Source of the DNA: Chrysomallon squamiferum | Taxonomy: Eukaryota > Mollusca > Gastropoda > Neomphalida > Peltospiridae | Reading direction: 5' to 3' | DNA: 40,000 bases | Assembly: GCA_012295275.1 (NCBI GenBank) | Contig: CM022671.1 | Span: forward strand, 30,078,750 to 30,118,749 | Shown here: piece after piece, positions 11,411 to 23,399 of the stretch | Layout: every line of letters begins with the position of its first letter | Numbering within the stretch: the stretch's first letter is position 1 | The notes under the pieces: generated by a model | What the model was told of the DNA's origin: nothing | Databases searched by the model: none | What the model saw: only the letters and a program-made list of their open reading frames with translations | Made by a program: the position numbers and the translations under genes

Positions 11411-11710
11411 GTAAGTATATATATATGTATCTATCTATCTGCCTGTATGCGTTAGACATATCATAGCCTATTAGTAAGACACTGTCGTCAAGTTTGTCAT
11501 TACGTTACATAAACAAAAATAATGTGTTTCTTCGTACGTGTGCCATGATTACGTACATGGTTCTATGTCATTTTATTTTTAACAACGTTTTTTCTTCTTT
11601 CTTTTTCCGTTTGATATTTTCTTACTAGTCATTATATATATATATTGATCAGTCTATCTACCAAACTCTTTATCTATCTCTATTTAAAAACAACATATAA
11701 CTCTTCCTTC

Positions 11711-11960
11711 CTATAGGTTTGTCGGTCTGTCTTTCTGTCTATATGTCTGTCAATCTACCAGTATCCCTGTATTCTTATCTGTCTGTCTGTCTGTCTATAT
11801 GTCTGTCTGTCTATCTATCTAATATATCTGTGTATCTATCTATCTATCTATCTATATATCTATTATCTGTGCATCTATCTGTTCGTGTATCTATTTGTCT
11901 GTATGTCTGTCTACCTCTCTACCTACCTGTCCATCTATTTAATTATCTCTGTGTATATAT
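11711..11960. repeat. Imperfect (TCTG)n / (TCTA)n tract
   Basis: About 250 bp of CTGT and CTAT tetranucleotides with scattered changes. The 106-residue open frame over it is repeat-derived. Confidence 0.94.
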
Positions 11961-12059
11961 CTATTTCTGTATAACTTTTACTTATCTACCTCTCGTACAA
12001 AAATCATTGCAAAAAACAGAAATGAATGTTACAATATAAAATGACTTTTAAAGTCGTTT

Positions 12060-12100
12060 ATTATTATTATTATTATTATTATTTATTATTATTATTATTT

Positions 12101-12130
<30 letters not shown>
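12060..12130. repeat. (ATT)n microsatellite
   Basis: ATT trinucleotides with one interruption at about 12082. The DNA from 12131 to 12570 is AT-rich and featureless. Confidence 0.96.
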
Positions 12131-12131
<1 letters not shown>

Positions 12132-12576
12132 TAATTTTTTTTTTTATATTACCGTGAAAAGTAGAAATGTCTATAAACTGCAGAAAATAATTTTAATGAT
12201 ATCGTTTTCATAACAATATGTTATTAAGATTGTCATCATTAATAATTTTTTGCTTTCATCGAATATAAACTGAAATAAATTTATAATTTATATCTTTTTA
12301 TAAAAGAAGCATATTTAAAAATTAGACAAAATAATTTTTTTGGGTGTGATAAAATTGTATTTTTTGTTTTTGTTTTCCTTAATCATAATCTTATTTCATT
12401 ACAAACACATTGATTTAAGTTATATTTAATAAAGTATCTTACTGCCATAAATAGAAGTAAAAAACCTGAAAACTTAATATTTCTCAACATAAAATATTTT
12501 TAAAAACAGTTATAAACATAAATTATTTTTAACAGATTGAAATAATATAATATCATATTAATATCATATAAATGTC

Positions 12577-12663
12577 TTTATTTCTACTTTCACTACTACT
12601 ACTACTTCTATTACTACTACTACTACTACTATTGCTTTTTATTATTTTCATCATCTCCTCAAC

Positions 12664-12704
<41 letters not shown>

Positions 12705-12710
12705 CATTAC

Positions 12711-12761
<51 letters not shown>

Positions 12762-12772
12762 CATTATTGTTT

Positions 12773-12804
<32 letters not shown>

Positions 12805-12805
12805 T
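12577..12805. repeat. (ACT)n / (ATT)n / (TTTA)n tract
   Basis: ACT repeats (12590-12635) pass into ATT (12665-12760) and then TTTG/TTTA repeats. The 94-residue Leu-rich frame is an artefact of this. Confidence 0.95.
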
Positions 12806-13013
12806 AATTATTCAGAGCATTACATATTTGTTGCATCCAAAGAGAATATCACATAAATAATGCAACATGAATATATCTTTAAATAAAAACTGTATGTTTT
12901 ATCCGTTATATAAATCAAAACATATCAAAATATATAAGAATCGTCAACAGTGTATGTGTTTTATATAAATCTTTGTTCGAACCCTAAAATATAGTTGTTC
13001 ATTAATTATATAT

Positions 13014-13132
<119 letters not shown>

Positions 13133-13354
13133 TTCCTCAGATTCTCTCTTTTCATCTTTGTCAAATATAACACACTCATCATGGTGAAAAAGCATAATGA
13201 TTTTTAAAAGATTTTTATATATATATATTTCATATATTAAGTATAATTATATAAGCAATAATGTGTGTGTATATTTCTATTTATGTATTATATGTATGTT
13301 TGTATGTATGTATTATGTATCGCTACGTTTTTAATGATACATAACTGAAATATA

Positions 13355-13470
13355 TATATAATATAAATATATATATATATTGTGTGTGTATGTGTGTGTA
13401 TATATATTTATATATACACATACATACAGATAGCTAGATAGATGGAGAGATAGATAGATATGTGTGTGTG

Positions 13471-13503
<33 letters not shown>

Positions 13504-13530
13504 TCACATGCACACAGACATACACACATA
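13355..13530. repeat. (TA)n, (GT)n, (GATA)n, (CA)n compound repeat
   Basis: Alternating purine-pyrimidine DNA. It contains a perfect 30-bp palindrome at 13462-13491: GT x5, AT x5, AC x5. Confidence 0.95.
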
Positions 13531-13817
13531 CAGATATATGTCTATATAAACCGCGGTATAAAAACGTAACACAGACGAAGGTGAATAATCACATTTCGGT
13601 TGAAAAAAGTGCTGGTATGGAATGTTTGATACAAACATAGCAAGTAGAGTATATTATGTACATCCGCGGAGCACAGCGAGAGGTTATGATATATGGTGAT
13701 GGCATCACTTATTTTGTGATATATAGCTCAGAAGAACCATTATTTGCCATTAATCAAAACGCTAAGCATTATGGTACGTCTCCACTGAAATATCGATGTT
13801 GGTTACATATTTTAAAA

Positions 13818-13819
<2 letters not shown>

Positions 13820-13853
<34 letters not shown>
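13820..13853. repeat. Poly(T) run
   Basis: About 33 consecutive T. The flanks 13540-13820 and 13854-14130 are unique, non-coding DNA. Confidence 0.95.
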
Positions 13854-13854
<1 letters not shown>

Positions 13855-14130
13855 ACGGGTGGGGATCGTTGGTTATTTTATGAGATTTTTTTTTTCTTGC
13901 TGTTATTGAATTCGGCTGAATAAACTAGTATAAAAAAAAGAGAGAGAAAAAAAAACTCGGCCAAATGCGTTCATTATGGATATTAATTTCTGCTTGAGAA
14001 AATTTCACTCACAACTTTAAGGTGAATTGGGTGTTATTATGAAAGACATTATATGGCGGATTAAAAGAGCGAGAACTGAAAGCAAATTGTGTAAAGAAAG
14101 AAAAGTAAAGACACAGAAGAGAGACGTGTG

Positions 14131-14141
14131 TGTGTAGTGTT

Positions 14142-14228
<87 letters not shown>
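14131..14228. repeat. (GT)n-(GA)n compound microsatellite
   Basis: GT repeats to 14157, then pure GA to 14228. 14230-15130 is AT-rich with short T-runs and no gene. Confidence 0.97.
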
Positions 14229-14231
<3 letters not shown>

Positions 14232-15129
14232 GCAATTATTTATTTATGTAAAAGTCATTGTAAACATTATCTTCTCTTCGCTTTTATCTTTCTCTTTACA
14301 TCTTTACAGCCTTACATTTTTAGAACAATTTACATATATATATATATATATATTCAGAAAACATTAATATAATATATTCTTTTGCGTCTTGTCTAGTTTA
14401 AGACATGGAATACATTATTTTTCAAATCTATCATGATTTTTTTTATTTTTTTATTTTTAAAAAGGAAAACCTTACATATTGTGCATTAAGTGCATAGATT
14501 TGAAATATCAAAAATGTTTAAATATATGACGACATGTTGAATCGTAAATATCTTCTTTTTTAATGTAAAATATGAGGTCGACATGTTAAAATGTAAATGT
14601 GATTTACATTCTTCATCTCGCAAGTTATTGAAATTGTCAGGTAAATTTAATTACTTTTGTTGTTTATTACATTAGTCATTTAAAGTTGTTAATTTGTATT
14701 TCTCTCTCTCTCTGTTAGTTGTTGTTTATATGCAACAACTTTCGCTTATTATCTTTTCTTTTTTTAATCCATCATGCATATAAATAACTACATAGAAAAC
14801 GACTTTTTTCTTTTTTTTTTTTTTTTTAAAATCTATTTCTTTTCTTTTAATGAGGTTTTTTTTTCATCTTTTTTTCGACAAAATATTTTTTTCACATTTT
14901 CTTGGATCAGTAATGTATATTCGATTTTATATTATTAAAATAATATTTAGCATAAAACTGTAAATATCTCAGATATTTATTCTGGAAAATATTAGTAATA
15001 TTTTATTTATTTCACTAAAATATTCTAGATGTGTAGTTACGATAATTCATACATTTTTATAGTCCATTTCATGAATTCAAATGCAGATCTACAGATTAGA
15101 ATAATACACCAATGAATACAATAGTAAGA

Positions 15130-15130
<1 letters not shown>

Positions 15131-15165
<35 letters not shown>

Positions 15166-15205
15166 TTAATATAATAAAAATAATAATAATAATAATAATA
15201 ATAAC

Positions 15206-15245
<40 letters not shown>

Positions 15246-15367
15246 CAGTATCCAAATATTTTATTTTTCGTTTTTTAACTTGATTAATTATTCTTTTGGT
15301 TTTTTTGTTTATGTTTGTTGTTGTCGTTATCGTTATCATCATCATCATCATCATTATTATTATTATT

Positions 15368-15402
<35 letters not shown>

Positions 15403-15422
15403 TATTATTATTATCATCATCA

Positions 15423-15474
<52 letters not shown>

Positions 15475-15476
15475 GT
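15131..15476. repeat. (AAT)n then (ATC)n/(ATT)n tracts
   Basis: AAT repeats at 15131-15243 and, 90 bp on, ATC/ATT repeats at 15336-15474. The two are complementary in type, so the strands could pair as a long imperfect hairpin. Open frames up to 137 residues here are homopolymeric and not genes. Confidence 0.95.
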
Positions 15477-16484
15477 GACAGTGACATTTTATAAAGAATA
15501 ACTTCAATTTAATCACAGTTGGGATTGTAGTCTTGTTTTGAATTTGTTTAAATATACATATACATATACATACAGACATATATATATATTTCTATATAAT
15601 ACAATTAATTTTCTATAATACTTACCATAATCGTAATTCAAAGGACTTTTAACTAATTCCCCAGCTGTTTACTGAAAAGTCGCTACCAATGAACAGTGAG
15701 CAACAAATTGTGAGTAGTGAATTTGAGTTTCGAATAGCTGGTTGTGAGTACAGAATAGTCTACAAGCGTGCCGTGGTGAGTTACTGTGAGCCGTAAACAC
15801 AGAATTCCGAGTTGTAGGTTTTTCCGGGAATAATTGCGGTTTCTAACGATTTCTTCCGGTATTGTGACACGAACTCGCTCACTTCTGATCTCTGATTCGA
15901 TTTCTTGAACTTTTTTTTTCTTTCAGGTATGTAAAAATATATGTCAGAATATGCTTGCAAAAGCAAAGCGAACAATTTTGGGGATTGGTATAATGGCAAT
16001 GACAGTAGCGTTATCAAAAACGTATCAGTGAAAGAGACACCCCGTGAAAACCCGCTATTAACCACAAACATTCTTACAAAACTTGTACTATTTGACACAA
16101 CACGATGAAGTAGATGAACAGTGAAAACGCACGCGGACCTGGGAAGGGGGTGCCTCTCTCGCTTTCTTTCTCTTTAATAATAATAATAAAAAAGGTAATT
16201 TCATTTTGAAAGTTATATCCACAACAAATAAAGAGACTCCCCCTTTTTTTGAAATCCTATGTCCGTCCCTGAAATAGGATGTTAAAGAGAAGGAATGAAG
16301 CCGAGATTAAAATGCAAGAATTTCAGTTATTTATTTGCAAGTAAAAAATATGTTTACGAAATACAAAGTTATAAACATACACATATACGTTATTTATTTA
16401 GTACAGAAATACCATTCCATGTTTTAAAAATTCTTTCTTTTTCTTTTTTAATTATATTTGTTATTCCTTTTGTTTAATTCTTGT

Positions 16485-16618
16485 TAGTAGTACTACTACT
16501 TCTACTACTACTTCTACTACTACTACTACTACTACCATTCCTTACTATTATTAATATTATTATTATTACTATTACTATTATTATTATTATTATCTACTAT
16601 TATTATTATTATTATGAC

Positions 16619-16664
<46 letters not shown>

Positions 16665-16770
16665 CTACTATTATTATTATTATTATTATTATTATGATTA
16701 TTATTATTATTATAATTATACTACTATTGTTATTATTATTACTATTACTGTTATTATTATTATTATTAAT
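16485..16770. repeat. (ACT)n / (ATT)n tract
   Basis: ACT repeats 16487-16535 followed by ATT with sparse G, C and ACT interruptions. Confidence 0.95.
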
Positions 16771-17337
16771 GCTTGTTTTTGTCTGATGTATTGTTTTTAT
16801 TTCTTTCGTTTCCATTTATTTATTTATCTATTTATTTCTATTTCCTCTTATTTTTAATCTTTTTTCTTTTCTTCTTTCTCTAGTTTACTCTCTCTGTCTC
16901 CTCCATTCTGTCTCTCTCTAGTTATTTATTAATCTCTCATAATACTGTCTCTTTCTTTCATCCTTACGTAAATACATAAATTTAATACACCAATTAAAAT
17001 AGAAAACTCACAAAAATCCAGATCATAAAAGTAATGAAAACTCGCGTTCCGTTCCGCCTATTTCCCCAAACTGTGTTTTACTTTTACACAAATAAACTTT
17101 ATTATAACACACATAAAATTATTAGAATTAAAACACATTCGCACAATCGTATCTTTTAACGCTTCTCATTCTCTTTAGAAACATTTTCGTGATTTTATTT
17201 TATTTATATTTATGAAAGAAAGATGCAAAACATCTTCATTCCTGAATCAAAAATACATATACACTGTATACTAAATTTACATAAGATATATATATATATG
17301 CAAAATATACTTGATATTTTTGTTTTTGGAATTTCAG

Positions 17338-17567
17338 GGCTCTCTCTTCGGTAGTGGCTTTGGGCGCTAACATCATCTGTAACAAGATTCCAGGACTGGC
17401 CCCAAAACAAAGAGCGATCTGTCGCGGTCGACCTGACGCCATTGTCGCGATTGGGGAGGGGGCAAAAGTCGGACTTACCGAGTGCCAATTTCAATTTCGG
17501 AATTTACGTTGGAACTGTACAAATGTTGGCTACGGGGGCTCTATGTTTGGATACGAAAGGTTAACAG
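17338..17567 (+). CDS. Wnt7: Wnt7 exon 2
   Basis: Residues 29-104 of a secreted, lipid-modified Wnt ligand that binds Frizzled/LRP receptors. The segment [20 protein letters not shown] (31-50) is nearly identical to vertebrate WNT7 and separates this family from other Wnts. [12 protein letters not shown] (52-63), [18 protein letters not shown] (66-83) and RWNC (85-88) follow. Conserved cysteines are 42, 56, 77 and 88. NCT at 87-89 is an N-glycosylation sequon at the place used in vertebrate WNT7A. One residue is inserted relative to human WNT7A in the YGGSMFG stretch (93-99). The acceptor TTTTGGAATTTCAG ends at 17337 after a pyrimidine-rich run and completes a phase-2 codon; the donor G|GTAAGAG begins at 17568 and leaves phase 1. 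GC content is far above the flanking intron. No frameshift or stop is present. Confidence 0.97.
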
Positions 17568-17706
17568 GTAAGAGAGAAAGATTTATTTTTACTTTGTGTG
17601 TTTATATATATTCACTCTCCTGTTTATGGGAAGTGAATGTAAAATGTCCAAGTGTTGCTAGTCGAAGGAGTAACCCACAGAATGATGGCAGCTGATGTTC
17701 TGTTCT

Positions 17707-17707
<1 letters not shown>

Positions 17708-17738
<31 letters not shown>

Positions 17739-17808
17739 GCTACTGTTGATCTTGTTCTTCTTCTTCCTTTTCTGATTATTATTATTGTTACTATTATTAT
17801 TATTATTG

Positions 17809-17862
<54 letters not shown>

Positions 17863-17890
17863 TATAATTATTATTATTATTATCATCATC
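17708..17890. repeat. (GTT)n / (TTC)n / (ATT)n tract after exon 2
   Basis: Starts 141 bp after the exon 2 donor: GTT 17708-17740, TTC near 17755-17767, ATT 17776-17882. Confidence 0.95.
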
Positions 17891-17954
17891 AAAACCTACG
17901 TTTCACGTATTTTGACAGTTAATATTAAAAGGTATTGAAAAAGCAGCTACAACA

Positions 17955-18480
<526 letters not shown>

Positions 18481-18519
18481 ATAACTACATAATAACACTT
18501 GAAAAATAAATAAGCACTA

Positions 18520-18662
18520 TTTTTTGCTTAGTAAGTACACACATATCAGTTTAGCGAATACGAGTAGTTTTGTTGGTGTTAAACATAAAGTTTAATCGAG
18601 TGAAAATGAACGTAACTTGAATACAGATTTTTTTTTCGCTCAGGAATGTACCGTTGGCAAAA
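18520..18662 (-). mobile_element. Dispersed repeat, copy 1 (inverted relative to copy 2)
   Basis: 18558-18601 matches the reverse complement of 21677-21720 with three mismatches, all transitions. Weaker similarity extends both ways to the bounds given. The element begins here with a short T-run before GCTTAGTA, equal to a short poly(A) 3' end on the minus strand. The family is not recognised; a SINE or LINE 3' fragment is plausible. Confidence 0.7.
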
Positions 18663-18767
18663 TATACGTACAGCATGTAATTTTGTTTTTGCCTTTTGAA
18701 TAATAATAAAATATAGTAGTAGTTGTAGTAGTAGTAATATAATTATAATATTTGTTTATTTTACTAC

Positions 18768-18840
18768 ATTATATTATATTATATTATATTATATTATATT
18801 ATATTATATTATATTATATTATATTATATTATATTATATT
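18768..18840. repeat. (ATATT)n pentanucleotide satellite
   Basis: About 14 uninterrupted copies. It is the only pure pentamer of this length in the window. Confidence 0.98.
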
Positions 18841-19480
18841 CAAATATTTGTTAATCTATCTATGTTTTTGCTTACTAATTAAAATATTTTCTATTTCAAT
18901 TTGTTTCTTTAGTTAGTTAGTTAACGTACATTTAATCGAATATCTATAACTAAATTAACTTGTGTCTAGAAAATTTAATATAAATTTAATATAAATTAAT
19001 ATAAAAGTAAAAGGGGTTCGTATGTGTATGCTGCCATTTGATCCTAAAGGTTGTAAATACCATCATGTCACATTTTAAAACATTTTACCGAAAATTTTGG
19101 AAATATTTACCATATTATGTATCTTAGTGTTTTGACTCCACAATTTTGTAAACATTACCATATTATGTGGTTATTGTTAATGTTGTTATTTTTTTGTTAT
19201 TTTTTTTTAATGTTTTGGCCCAAATATTTTGTAAATGTCACCACATTAATTGCTTTGATCCCCAAAATTATCATCAACATATTACGTTATTATTTATATT
19301 ATTATTATTATGATTATTATTATTATTATTATTGTTATAAGCCACACATTTTGTAAACATAAACATCAACATCCTACATTTATCAAACGTAGTCTACTGA
19401 CCCAAATTTTCGCGAAAGCATCACCCAGTTACAATTTTTGTTCTACTTCTTTTTTTTTTTTTTTTTTTTTCTTAAACGTG
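18841..19480. other. AT-rich intronic DNA
   Basis: Contains recurrent phrases such as TTTTGTAAACAT and ACCATATTATGT around 19080-19360, which look like weak internal repetition, and (ATT)n at 19295-19333. No gene. Confidence 0.6.
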
Positions 19481-19795
19481 AACTGACTTCTGTCAACAGA
19501 CCATTTTGCGGGAGCTCGTTTTTAAAGCTAGGCTGAGACACTCGGGTGGATCTTTCTAAATTTTACCCCGTGTTGTATACGCACCTCGGGTCTCGATAAT
19601 CCACGTTCTGTTTACAGAACACAAGACGAGTTTCTTTCAAGCCAGATTGGAAACACGAAATTCAATGACAACTGAGGTACGGTGGCTTAACCGTGTCATT
19701 GGTGAGGGGCGAGAGACGACCGCGTGAATGCGGCCTCGGAAAGCGGCGGGCTAATTGGGAAGTAAACGATACACACCGGTGTATAGATGTATATG

Positions 19796-19831
<36 letters not shown>

Positions 19832-20120
19832 CACGTGTATTAGCCGACAAAATCACTTCTGCTGTCGTGTATCGTGTAAACACTTTTTAAATGTTTTCCA
19901 CGCCGCGGTAGCGAGTGAAACACCGGATTCGTGGGCACAGGCGTTGTTGTTGTCGTTGCTTAAGCGAGAAGTTTATTTGTGTCGGTCGTCTGCCGCGATG
20001 CTGTGGTGCTGGGATGGTAGCAGGTCTCGCCTGTGTGAGTTAGGTGTGAGCAGATTCTTGGAAAACGTGAGTTCAGGTCTGTCCTTGGATAGCGACGGGG
20101 TTTTTTTTGTTGTTTTTTTA
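19481..20120. promoter_or_regulatory. GC-richer intronic island, candidate enhancer
   Basis: Normal-complexity DNA interrupted by (TATATG)n at 19799-19829. GTTCTGTTTACAGAAC at 19605-19620 has 7-bp inverted arms and includes the forkhead-type TGTTTAC. The frame at 19755-20132 has no recognised motif and begins in non-coding DNA, so I do not call a protein. Confidence 0.35.
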
Positions 20121-20339
20121 AACATTTTTTAAAATCTTTTTTTTACCAAAGACTTCGGGTGGTTTCAGGGTCTGCAAGAAATGTTAACAGCATCAAAATA
20201 ATTGACATGTCTGTACTGGTGTCTGCCTGTCTGTCTGTGTGTCTGTGTGTCTGTCTGTCTCTGTGTCCGGGTTTTTGAATTTTTGTGATGAGTTAGACAT
20301 TTTCGATCCTGTGCGATGACCTCGACATCATAACACACA

Positions 20340-20640
20340 TCACTGAATTATTTCATTACCGTCATCAGCATCAGTTTCTTCGTCATCGTCGTCGTAATCA
20401 AAATTACCTCATCATCATCATCGTCGTCGTCTTAATCAACTTCACTGCTATCATCATCCTCATCCTGTCAGTACTTTTATATCCGTCCTTAGCTTCATCC
20501 TCGACGATTACATTAACATCAAAACCATCATCATCATCATAATCATCATCATTTCCGCTATCGAGCAGAAGATTAAAAAGCAACCTCATCATCCTCAAAC
20601 TTGCACCTACCATCATCATCATTCGACAGTCTCAACAAAA
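20340..20640. repeat. Imperfect (ATC)n tract
   Basis: Interspersed ATC/TCG trinucleotides from about 20360 to 20625, decayed and interrupted. (AAG)n follows at about 20651-20671. Confidence 0.85.
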
Positions 20641-20642
20641 CA

Positions 20643-20674
<32 letters not shown>

Positions 20675-20689
20675 AAAAATCATCATTAT

Positions 20690-21010
20690 GTCGATTTTAA
20701 TAGCCTAGCGATCTTTTTAAAGTCGTTTCGGGTTTCTCATCGCGTGACTCAGTGTACGGCCCGGCCATGTGTCAAGTCTTTAATTACACTTTTGTAATAC
20801 GTTGTAGGTAATAGGTCTGTCTGTCACCTGTACACACACACAACGCCAACTTAATGGACGGTGAAAACTAAATACAGGCCGCCGGATTTACGTGGGAACA
20901 AATATATAAGAGATATATATCAAGCGATCGCGTTTCCTCTGCTTGTTTTGTTATTTAACTCTTCGTTGTGTTTGGCCATTGTGAATCGCAAGCTTCCATT
21001 TTGTGAGATT
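20690..21010. other. Non-repetitive intronic stretch
   Basis: Contains an AP-1-like TGACTCA at 20745-20751. No exon signal recognised; poly(T) runs follow at 21018-21036 and 21092-21115. Confidence 0.5.
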
Positions 21011-21183
21011 TTCCGATTTTTTTTTTTTTTTTTTTTCCTTCTTTCTTGTTTGTTTTTGTTTGTTTTGTTAGGGGAGTTTTTTTGGGGGTGTTATTTTTTT
21101 TTTTTTTTTTTTTTTAGGTTAGAGAAGCGCGTGTCTGTATGTTTTTGGGTGACTTAGATTTGTTTTGGGTTTTATTCATGCTG

Positions 21184-21430
21184 TTCCAGGAGTATTAATA
21201 GACGTAGCAGAAGTGGCAGAAGTAGTAGAAGTAGTAGTAGTAATAGTAAGAGCAGTAGTTGTTGCAATAATAGCAACAGCAACAGCAAAATTACTCGTAA
21301 TAGTGACGATGGTGGTGATGGTAATAATAGTAATAGCAATAACGAATAATTGTTGATGGTAGTAGTAGCAGTAGTAACGGTAGTAGTAGTTGTGGTGATA
21401 TCAACAGTGGAAGTGGAACAGTAACAGAAG
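21184..21430. repeat. Imperfect (AGT)n / (AGC)n / (AAT)n tract
   Basis: About 240 bp of three-base periodicity with many substitutions. It gives long open frames on both strands without being coding. Confidence 0.9.
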
Positions 21431-21612
21431 CAAAAAAACAAATCAAGATTTCATATTTCCTGGTTAAACAGAACACAGATACCCGGATGGAGGGACTATT
21501 TTTTTTATGTTACGTCCAGTTTGTTAAAGAGCGTGGAATGTAATACACACGACGCACTTTAACATGGAGTGCTCAGTATGTGATCACCGTAAACACAGTG
21601 ACGAATCAGTTT

Positions 21613-21774
21613 CTTAATTTGTCAATGATAAACTCCTGCGCGAAAAACAACACCGTCTTCAAGTTACGCTTTACTTACTTGATTAAACTTTATGTCTAAC
21701 ACCAATAAAACTACTCGTATCTGGCAACTTGATACGTGCGTAATTACTAAGCACAAAAAAAAAAAAAAAAAAAA
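21613..21774 (+). mobile_element. Dispersed repeat, copy 2, with poly(A)-like end
   Basis: Partner of the copy at 18520-18662 in opposite orientation. Similarity runs from about 21613 to CTAAGCAC at 21746-21754, directly followed by an A-run to 21774. That terminal A-run fits a retroposed element. No protein or tRNA-like head is recognised. Confidence 0.7.
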
Positions 21775-22351
21775 TTATACGGTTTGAAATGTTTTTTCTT
21801 TGTAGTATTGTTCAGTATTTACATAACAGTTGTTTTGTTGAGCATTGCAAATATTTGCTGAACTAAAGGCACGTTTTTATTTTCTTTTTATTATTTTATT
21901 AATTTATTATTATTATTTTTTAATTATTATTTCAATTATTTCTTCTCTTCTTTCTTTTATTTTCGATTTCGTTTTTTATTTTTTTTTTTTTTTTTTTTTT
22001 TTTCTGTCGTTATCCTTGTTTGTTTTGGGGTTCCAATTACATTTTTATCATAACTGATATTGCATCATCAACATTGTTGTAACTGTTGTTGTAGTTGTTC
22101 TTCTTTTTTATTATTTATTTATTTATTTATTTAGTTAGTTAGTTATTTTACAGATCCAAAATACATTGCTCATAAAAGCTATACAAATATTACATTATTA
22201 GATTCATTAAGAAATATAAATATTATTTAAAACGTATGTAAAACGTATTAATTCAAAAAAGGTTAACTATAAAGAACAAGGATGGAATAAACGCTTTTTC
22301 TGATGTGCATAATTTACTACAGACAAAACATAATGAAAATAACACAACCCT
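21775..22351. other. AT-rich intronic DNA
   Basis: T-run 21977-22003, (TTTA)n about 22109-22131 and (GTTA)n 22132-22145; otherwise unremarkable. Confidence 0.7.
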
Positions 22352-22352
22352 A

Positions 22353-22388
<36 letters not shown>

Positions 22389-22410
22389 TGTATGTATGTA
22401 TATATATATG
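22352..22410. repeat. (TA)n-(TATG)n microsatellite
   Basis: TA repeats, then TATG repeats 22360-22400, then TA again. 22411-22844 is unique AT-rich DNA. Confidence 0.97.
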
Positions 22411-22844
22411 TATTTCATATAATACATCATATAATATATAAAAATAAACTGCTACTACTATAAAAGAACAATTCAGAAAATGTTAATGATGAACTACAAA
22501 CCAAGAACGTGAGCACTTGTTTCAAAACATTTTCCGTTTTGCATGTCTGTATTAAATTAAGAAAACGAACTAAATATATCATTTTTCATTCTAGTTCATT
22601 GTGCGGTGTAATTTGATATGCGAATAAATACAGATTGGATGTATAATTGGATTGTTTATAACATCACATTTGAAAATAAAAGACTCCGCTAGTCCTTGAA
22701 AACTCAATCCGAAACCAGTGTTTGGATTAGGTGATGCAATTTGTTATATAACAGTGAAATTTATCCCGTGTAGACTTACATATATATATATATGTATATG
22801 TATATAGCCGCTGTGAAATGTTTCTCCGTTCTTTAAATTAACTG

Positions 22845-23302
22845 TAATAATAGGAGTGATAGTAACTGAAGTATTAAAAATAGTAGTAATGATAGCAATA
22901 GTAGTAGTAGCAGCAGTAGCAGTTGTTGTTGTTGTAGTAGTGATAGCTGTAATACAAGTAGTAATGATGGCAATAGCGGTAGCAATAATAACGGTAGCTG
23001 TAGTAGTAGCAGCAGCAGTAGTAGCAGTAGTTATAATAGTAATAGTTGTTGTAGTAGTGATAGTAGAAATAGCAATAGTACTAATTGTAATAGCGGTAGC
23101 AATAGTAATAGTAGTAGTAGTAAGAATAGTAGTAGTAATGGTGGTAATATTAGTAATAGTAGTAGTAGCTGTATTATTAATAGTAATGTAATTGTAATAG
23201 TGACAGTAGTAATAGTAGTAGTAGTAGAAGAAGTAGTGGTGGTAAAGTAGTAATAGTAGTGGGAGTAGTAGTAGTAGTAGTAGTGGAAGTAGTAGTAGTA
23301 TA
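22845..23302. repeat. 450-bp imperfect (AGT)n / (AAT)n / (AGC)n tract
   Basis: The longest imperfect trinucleotide tract in the window. Frames of 209 and 120 residues on the minus strand are Thr/Ile- or Leu-rich translations of it, not genes. Confidence 0.93.
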
Positions 23303-23399
23303 CAGTATTTAGAACACTGTGTACAATTACACTGAGCTCTTTGTTTTGTTTCTTTTTGCTTGCATGGATGCATGAATACGTAAAACAGGGCATTTTTTT

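Noticed and set aside
15781-16098. 105-residue minus-strand frame without microsatellite
   Set aside because: No similarity I recognise; a length of about 100 codons can occur by chance.
19755-20132. 125-residue frame in an intronic island
   Set aside because: Begins in a (TATATG)n repeat and ends in poly(T); no domain; lies within the Wnt7 intron on the same strand.
22744-23373. 209-residue minus-strand open frame
   Set aside because: Thr/Ile/Ala-rich translation of an imperfect AGT/AAT tract; open in several frames at once, with no domain.
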